Shown: positions 14,276 to 17,368 of the stretch, piece by piece | Position numbering within the stretch: the first letter of the stretch is position 1 | Layout of the letters: each line of letters starts with the position of its first letter | Source of the DNA: an uncultured Oscillospiraceae bacterium | GTDB lineage: Bacteria > Bacillota > Clostridia > Oscillospirales > Oscillospiraceae | Direction of reading: 5' to 3' | Assembly (NCBI GenBank): GCA_934569195.1 | Contig: CAKTKB010000020.1 | Coordinates: forward strand, 1 to 17,368 | DNA length: 17,368 bases | Program-made: the position numbers and the translations under genes | Notes under the pieces: model-generated | What the model was told of the DNA's origin: nothing | Database searches by the model: none | What the model saw: the letters and a program-made list of their open reading frames with translations, nothing else

Positions 14276-14872
14276 ATGAAGAAGTACGAATTTAACGCAA
14301 CCAACCTTATTGCAGAAACCTTTGAGGAGCGCGGAATCCATTTCGACGTTGTGAGCCGAAACGGCAGAGAACAGCTGCTGGCGGGATTTTCCGTTGACTG
14401 CGGCCCCAATGTTGTCATGCGCTTTATCAGCCGTGACGACGACAACGATGTTGCAGCCCGCATCTACGGCCTGATCTCCAATACGCCGAAGGAAAAACGC
14501 GGACGTGTCCTGGAAGCCTGCAACACACTCAACCACAAGGTCCGCTTCATGAAGTTTTATCTGGACGGTGACAACGACATCAATGTGGAGTACGACTTCC
14601 CTATGCGCAGCCCGGATAACGGAATCGGAGAAATGGCGTTTGAGATTTTCGTCCGCACGATGCAGATTCTCGATTCCGAGTACGGTACCTTCGTGGAGGC
14701 GCTCTACGGCGAAGAGAAGGACGATTCCTCCGAGCTGCAAAAGCTCCAGGAGCTGCGCAAGAAGATGGCGGAACGGATTGCAGCCGCAGGTGATTCCGCA
14801 GAGGACGCGGAACCGGAGAGCGACGAACTGGACTTTGAGGAGACGGATGCTCCGGATGAAGCGGAGGATTGA
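14276..14872 (+). CDS. YbjN-like domain protein
   Basis: This 198-residue soluble protein has a single alpha/beta domain at about residues 1-145 that resembles the YbjN / T3SS-chaperone-like fold. It has an N-terminal helix (ATNLIAETFEERGIHFDVV), a sheet (EQLLAGFSVDCGPNVVMRFIS), a helical pair (RGRVLEACNTLNHKVRFMKF) and a long C-terminal helix (GEMAFEIFVRTMQILDSEYG). A charged, mostly acidic tail follows (KLQELRKKMAERIAAAGDSA onward), with coiled-coil character and then low complexity. AAAGGA lies 9 bases before the chosen ATG at 14276; an upstream in-frame ATG at 14153 has no ribosome site. It precedes the ubiquitin-like gene by 80 bases. YbjN-fold proteins commonly bind other proteins as chaperones, so it may present the Ubl or a target; that is inference. 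Confidence 0.75.
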   Translation: MKKYEFNATNLIAETFEERGIHFDVVSRNGREQLLAGFSVDCGPNVVMRFISRDDDNDVAARIYGLISNTPKEKRGRVLEACNTLNHKVRFMKFYLDGDNDINVEYDFPMRSPDNGIGEMAFEIFVRTMQILDSEYGTFVEALYGEEKDDSSELQKLQELRKKMAERIAAAGDSAEDAEPESDELDFEETDAPDEAED

Positions 14873-14952
14873 CTTCCCAGCTGCATTCTACGGCGGTATT
14901 TCGGATATGGCTGTGGATGTAAATACAAAAATGTGTAAAGGAGATAAAAGCT

Positions 14953-15252
14953 ATGACAAACAAGTCCATTGACGGCGCGCTTGCCGCCAGCGAAGAAACC
15001 TTTGTAATTGACCTTCTGAACAAGGTCACGGGTACGACCTATCCTCAGGCCGCGGTGTACGGTGCAAATACGCTTGGACAGGTGCTTCAGGAATACGCCG
15101 CCGATATCGGCGTGAATCCGCACGACAGCAAGATTCTCTTTGAGAACAAGCGCACCGGAGCATCTACCAGCGACACCAATGAGACCGTAGGCGGCCTTGG
15201 CCTCCAGGAGGGCGACGTGCTGGCCATCAGCGACAATGCCGGTGTAGCGTAA
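14953..15252 (+). CDS. Ubiquitin-like beta-grasp protein
   Basis: This 99-residue protein is predicted to be the conjugated modifier of the system. After a 15-residue flexible N-terminus it shows the beta-grasp order: strand FVIDLLNKVTG, hairpin and strand AAVYGANT, the main helix LGQVLQEYAADIGV, strand KILFENKRT, and the closing GGLGLQEGDVLAISDNAGVA. The form (T/V)..LGL..GD.L.I is common at the end of ubiquitin-like folds. The C-terminus is AGVA: Gly97 is followed by two residues, and there is no diglycine. A free glycine tail would need trimming after Gly97, or the E1 must accept another end. AAGGAG lies 9 bases before the ATG. The next gene starts 18 bases downstream and the E1 gene comes two genes later. 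Identity rests on fold pattern and neighbours. Confidence 0.78.
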   Translation: MTNKSIDGALAASEETFVIDLLNKVTGTTYPQAAVYGANTLGQVLQEYAADIGVNPHDSKILFENKRTGASTSDTNETVGGLGLQEGDVLAISDNAGVA

Positions 15253-15270
15253 ACGAAAGGGGCTGACACA

Positions 15271-15699
15271 ATGGTGACGGTATGCCTTCTTGCCGGTCTG
15301 GGGTTGGCCCTCTACGGTGTCATCATCGCCTGCACGACAAAGAAGGGCGGCAGAGGGAGAAAGGACGCCCGCGTTCCGCCTCCCCTCCCGCCGCGGGTCA
15401 ATGTGGGCATACCTGCACCCCGTGTCAGCCGCACACAGACCGGGACAAGCCATTCCGGCCCTGCGAGGGCGCTGCCGCCCCGCCGTTCTTCCGCGTCGGC
15501 AATCGCCAATGCAGCCCGAGGGACGGCAGGGGCCGGCTATGGCCCCCGTGGAGTAAAGCCTGTCCAGTTTCCGTGCTGCCCCTTTGACAAGCAGAGAAAT
15601 CTTCCCGGCGAGCGGCAGGTGATCTTCTGGGACAGCGGAGAGAACTGTTACCGCTGCTCCAGAGGACACCGCTTTAAGAGCAACGGGAAGCTGCTATGA
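15271..15699 (+). CDS. Membrane-anchored zinc-knuckle protein
   Basis: This 142-residue protein has an N-terminal hydrophobic anchor (residues 2-21, LLAGLGLALYGVIIAC) followed by a strongly basic KKGGRGRK stretch, predicting the rest in the cytoplasm. A basic, proline-rich disordered linker covers about 30-98. The last 45 residues hold a probable zinc site: Cys102-Cys103-Pro, then Cys126-x2-Cys129 and His133 in NCYRCSRGHRF. This could be a zinc ribbon or half of a treble clef. It lies between the Ubl and E1 genes, with short spacers on both sides, so it belongs to the pathway. A membrane-tethered substrate adaptor or E3-like role is conceivable but unproven. IIAC resembles a lipobox, but no basic n-region precedes it. 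AAAGGGG serves as ribosome site. Confidence 0.7.
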   Translation: MVTVCLLAGLGLALYGVIIACTTKKGGRGRKDARVPPPLPPRVNVGIPAPRVSRTQTGTSHSGPARALPPRRSSASAIANAARGTAGAGYGPRGVKPVQFPCCPFDKQRNLPGERQVIFWDSGENCYRCSRGHRFKSNGKLL

Positions 15700-15726
15700 C
15701 AGCCCAGAAAGGAAGGGTAATCAAAC

Positions 15727-16998
15727 ATGAACAAAGTCGTTTATAACGCCTTGAAGCTATCGGAATATCGGCCGCTGTTCCATAATCTGCGCGTGCTGGT
15801 TATCGGCGCCGGAGCGGTGGGAACACATCTCATGGAAAAATTTGCTAAAATGGGACTTTCTCCTGACGCGATGGACTTCGACTTCTTTACGCTGGAGAAC
15901 GCCGCAAAGCACGGTTGTTTGGTTCGTACACCGGAAGATGCCGGACGAAATAAGGCGGAATGCGCGTCCAATCGAGTTCAGCCGCTGCTGGACGATGGCT
16001 GTACTTCCAACGGCATCGACAGCGATCTCTGCAAGCTCGGTCCGGAGGCATTTTCTGATTACGGTTATGTTGTTGCGGCGGTGGACAATTTCGATGCCAA
16101 AGTGCTCCTGAAAGAGTTGATCCGACAGCTTCCTGAAGATCGGCGACCGATTGTCATCATGGATGGAACCCATGATGAAATGGCACAGAGCGTGATTCTG
16201 GACAATACCGAATTCTGCCTTCGGTGCTTGATTGATGAGGGGTGGATGAAGGATAGCAGCATTCGGACATCCTGTGTCGGGCCGCAGGTTAGACAAATTG
16301 ACGGTGTCAATGAAATCGTCCGTACATCCAACCTTGCCAGCTCCATGGCTGCGCACCTCAGTGCCGAACAGCTCAGAGCCAGCGTCATCGGGCATGACGG
16401 CGTGATGAATCGCAGACTGACCTATACGGCCTACCCCCATCTGGAGCTGAGCGTCGCCCATCCTATGCGCAAGCGCAATTGCCCCGGATGCGCGATTCAT
16501 CCGCCTGCAAAAATGGAGTGGCTGCATGGCAGTGTCATGGATATTACACTGAGAGAGGCGATGGAGCAGATTGCTGCTATCCTTGGTACGACGGATTTTG
16601 AGATGTCCGTTCATCGTCTGAATTACAGAAAGGTCGTTTATGCCGGCTTTATCGTGGAGGATGTGTGCCATTCGTGCGGAGCGCCGATTCAGGTGATGCA
16701 GCATGAAGGTCGGGTATTTCCCGATGATCTGCGCTGTGAGACGTGCGCTGCGACAAATGCCCCGCTTCGCCCGGCATCGGACTTTGACCACAGGGAGCCG
16801 CTCAGAGCCTTTACCTGGGGCGGCGAGGAGGCTATTCAGCAAATGATGCTGTACGATTTGGGGTATCCTCTCGGCGCGCATATCGAGGTGATTCAGCGCA
16901 ACGGCGCGCTGGACTTCCTGGATACCGGGAAAATTACCAGGACAATTTTTGCATTCGATGGGGATCATCTGAAAATCCATGAAATTCATAAGCTCTGA
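15727..16998 (+). CDS. E1-like / ThiF-family Ubl-activating enzyme
   Basis: This 423-residue enzyme should adenylate the C-terminus of the ubiquitin-like protein and perhaps form an E1 thioester. The Rossmann ATP-binding site shows GAGAVG (27-32), the acidic pair Asp50/Asp52 in MDFDFF followed by Asn58, GRNKAE with Lys76, and AAVDN (Asp120). CLRC (164-167) and CPGC (252-255) form the usual ThiF/MoeB zinc site. Cys183 in RTSCVGPQ occupies the family's loop for a catalytic cysteine, and LASSMAAHLSAEQL matches the following helix. The Arg of the usual NLNR motif is Lys61 here. A C-terminal extension carries a second cysteine set (CHSC 314-317, CETC 337-340) and an unusual end domain (DLGYPLGAHIEVI). 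The ATG at 15727 has GGAAGGG upstream; the E2-like gene starts 14 bases after its stop. Confidence 0.9.
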   Translation: MNKVVYNALKLSEYRPLFHNLRVLVIGAGAVGTHLMEKFAKMGLSPDAMDFDFFTLENAAKHGCLVRTPEDAGRNKAECASNRVQPLLDDGCTSNGIDSDLCKLGPEAFSDYGYVVAAVDNFDAKVLLKELIRQLPEDRRPIVIMDGTHDEMAQSVILDNTEFCLRCLIDEGWMKDSSIRTSCVGPQVRQIDGVNEIVRTSNLASSMAAHLSAEQLRASVIGHDGVMNRRLTYTAYPHLELSVAHPMRKRNCPGCAIHPPAKMEWLHGSVMDITLREAMEQIAAILGTTDFEMSVHRLNYRKVVYAGFIVEDVCHSCGAPIQVMQHEGRVFPDDLRCETCAATNAPLRPASDFDHREPLRAFTWGGEEAIQQMMLYDLGYPLGAHIEVIQRNGALDFLDTGKITRTIFAFDGDHLKIHEIHKL

Positions 16999-17012
16999 AA
17001 AGGAGGTTTACC

Positions 17013-17368
17013 ATGAGCTACGCAGCCAACTACACCGATGAAAGCGGCCGCACCAGAGAGGTTTCCATCACGGAAGAGGACTCCGCGGAAGCCCTGAAGA
17101 ACGATTACCAGGAAATCCTGCGGAAATACGACCCCAAGGTCGTGATGATCCAGCGGGTCCAGGCACAAGCCGGCGAAGCTCTGCACCTGAAGGTGACGGT
17201 CAAGGCCCCCTCGCATTACCTCACCACGAAGGAGGACAGCACGCCGAAGGCCTGCGATTCCATGACGGCCAACATCATTTGCTACCCCGGCTATCCGCTG
17301 AAGTCCGTGTCTGCCTACTATGCACCGAAGCGCTATCTTGCCAGCCCCAATGTGTTTCGTTCCGGCAG
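17013..17368 (+). CDS. E2/UBC-fold-like protein, 3'-truncated by the window end
   Basis: The first 118 residues of a probable Ubl-conjugating (E2-like) enzyme are visible. A helix (DSAEALKNDYQEILRKY) leads into strands VVMIQRVQAQ and LHLKVTVKAPSHY. Next come IICYPGYPLKSVSAYYAP and SPNVFRSG, which match the E2 pattern of a YP-x-x-P(K/R)V strand followed by HPN(V/I) and a glycine. In E2 enzymes the catalytic cysteine comes a few residues after that glycine, just past the window edge, so activity cannot be confirmed. AAAGGAGG lies 5-6 bases before the ATG, and the gene begins 14 bases after the E1 stop. It is a separate polypeptide, unlike the E1-E2 fusion of type II CBASS Cap2. The fold call is by pattern and context. 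Confidence 0.7.
   Translation, partial: MSYAANYTDESGRTREVSITEEDSAEALKNDYQEILRKYDPKVVMIQRVQAQAGEALHLKVTVKAPSHYLTTKEDSTPKACDSMTANIICYPGYPLKSVSAYYAPKRYLASPNVFRSG

Noticed and set aside
15271..15333. Lipoprotein signal reading of the zinc-knuckle protein (IIAC as lipobox)
   Set aside because: There is no positively charged n-region before the hydrophobic stretch, and the zinc site and basic linker fit a cytoplasmic C-terminus, so a simple N-terminal anchor is more likely.
15757..16989. Open frame of 410 codons on the minus strand over the E1 gene
   Set aside because: It is a shadow of the E1 gene, which has clear ThiF motifs and correct spacing to its neighbours.

Overview
The window looks like chromosome from an anaerobic Firmicute of class Clostridia (Oscillospiraceae/Ruminococcaceae-like). 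This is judged from AGGAGG ribosome-binding sites throughout, the pairing of a GGGtGRT-family gene with a NifU-like scaffold gene, a chromosomal TraX-family gene and a Clostridia-style ABC exporter. No rRNA, tRNA or CRISPR array was seen.

Left part (1-8153), mostly housekeeping. The 3' part of ychF is followed by a two-gene ABC exporter (ATPase 957-1670, permease 1664-3262). After the permease come a short helix-turn-helix remnant (3298-3372), a terminator hairpin, and a minus-strand tyrosine recombinase (3478-4413). The recombinase lies beside a diverged second copy of the 3' end of the neighbouring GGGtGRT gene (4547-4606), which looks like an old integration scar. Then, on the minus strand, come the GGGtGRT gene and a NifU-like scaffold gene, read from a consensus promoter (6491-6519), and ribulose-phosphate 3-epimerase (6542-7240) with its own promoter. 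A TraX-family membrane protein (7470-8153) diverges from rpe.

Right part (8351-17368), the accessory locus and main interest. A minus-strand gene with a weak sigma-factor-region-2 look (8351-9244) diverges from a plus-strand operon. That operon encodes an unrecognised protein, a VirD4/TraG-like ATPase without membrane segments, a helical repeat-like protein and a small acidic DUF1292-like protein (9439-13853). It ends at a strong terminator (13926-13962). A second plus-strand gene run follows: a YbjN-like protein (14276-14872), a ubiquitin-like beta-grasp protein (14953-15252), a membrane-anchored zinc-knuckle protein (15271-15699), an E1/ThiF-like activating enzyme with two zinc-cysteine sets (15727-16998), and an E2/UBC-fold-like protein cut by the window end (17013 onward).

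The working model is a bacterial ubiquitin-like conjugation pathway: the Ubl is activated by the E1 and passed to the E2-like protein. It is coupled by gene order to a soluble conjugation-type ATPase and helper proteins, and possibly controlled by the divergent sigma-like gene. Bacterial Ubl/E1/E2 operons are known (for example the Bil operons and the Cap2 protein of type II CBASS). The combination seen here, with a VirD4-like ATPase, a YbjN-like protein, a membrane zinc-knuckle protein and a Ubl lacking a terminal diglycine, does not match any arrangement I can name. No deubiquitinase/JAB gene is visible; it could lie downstream of the window.
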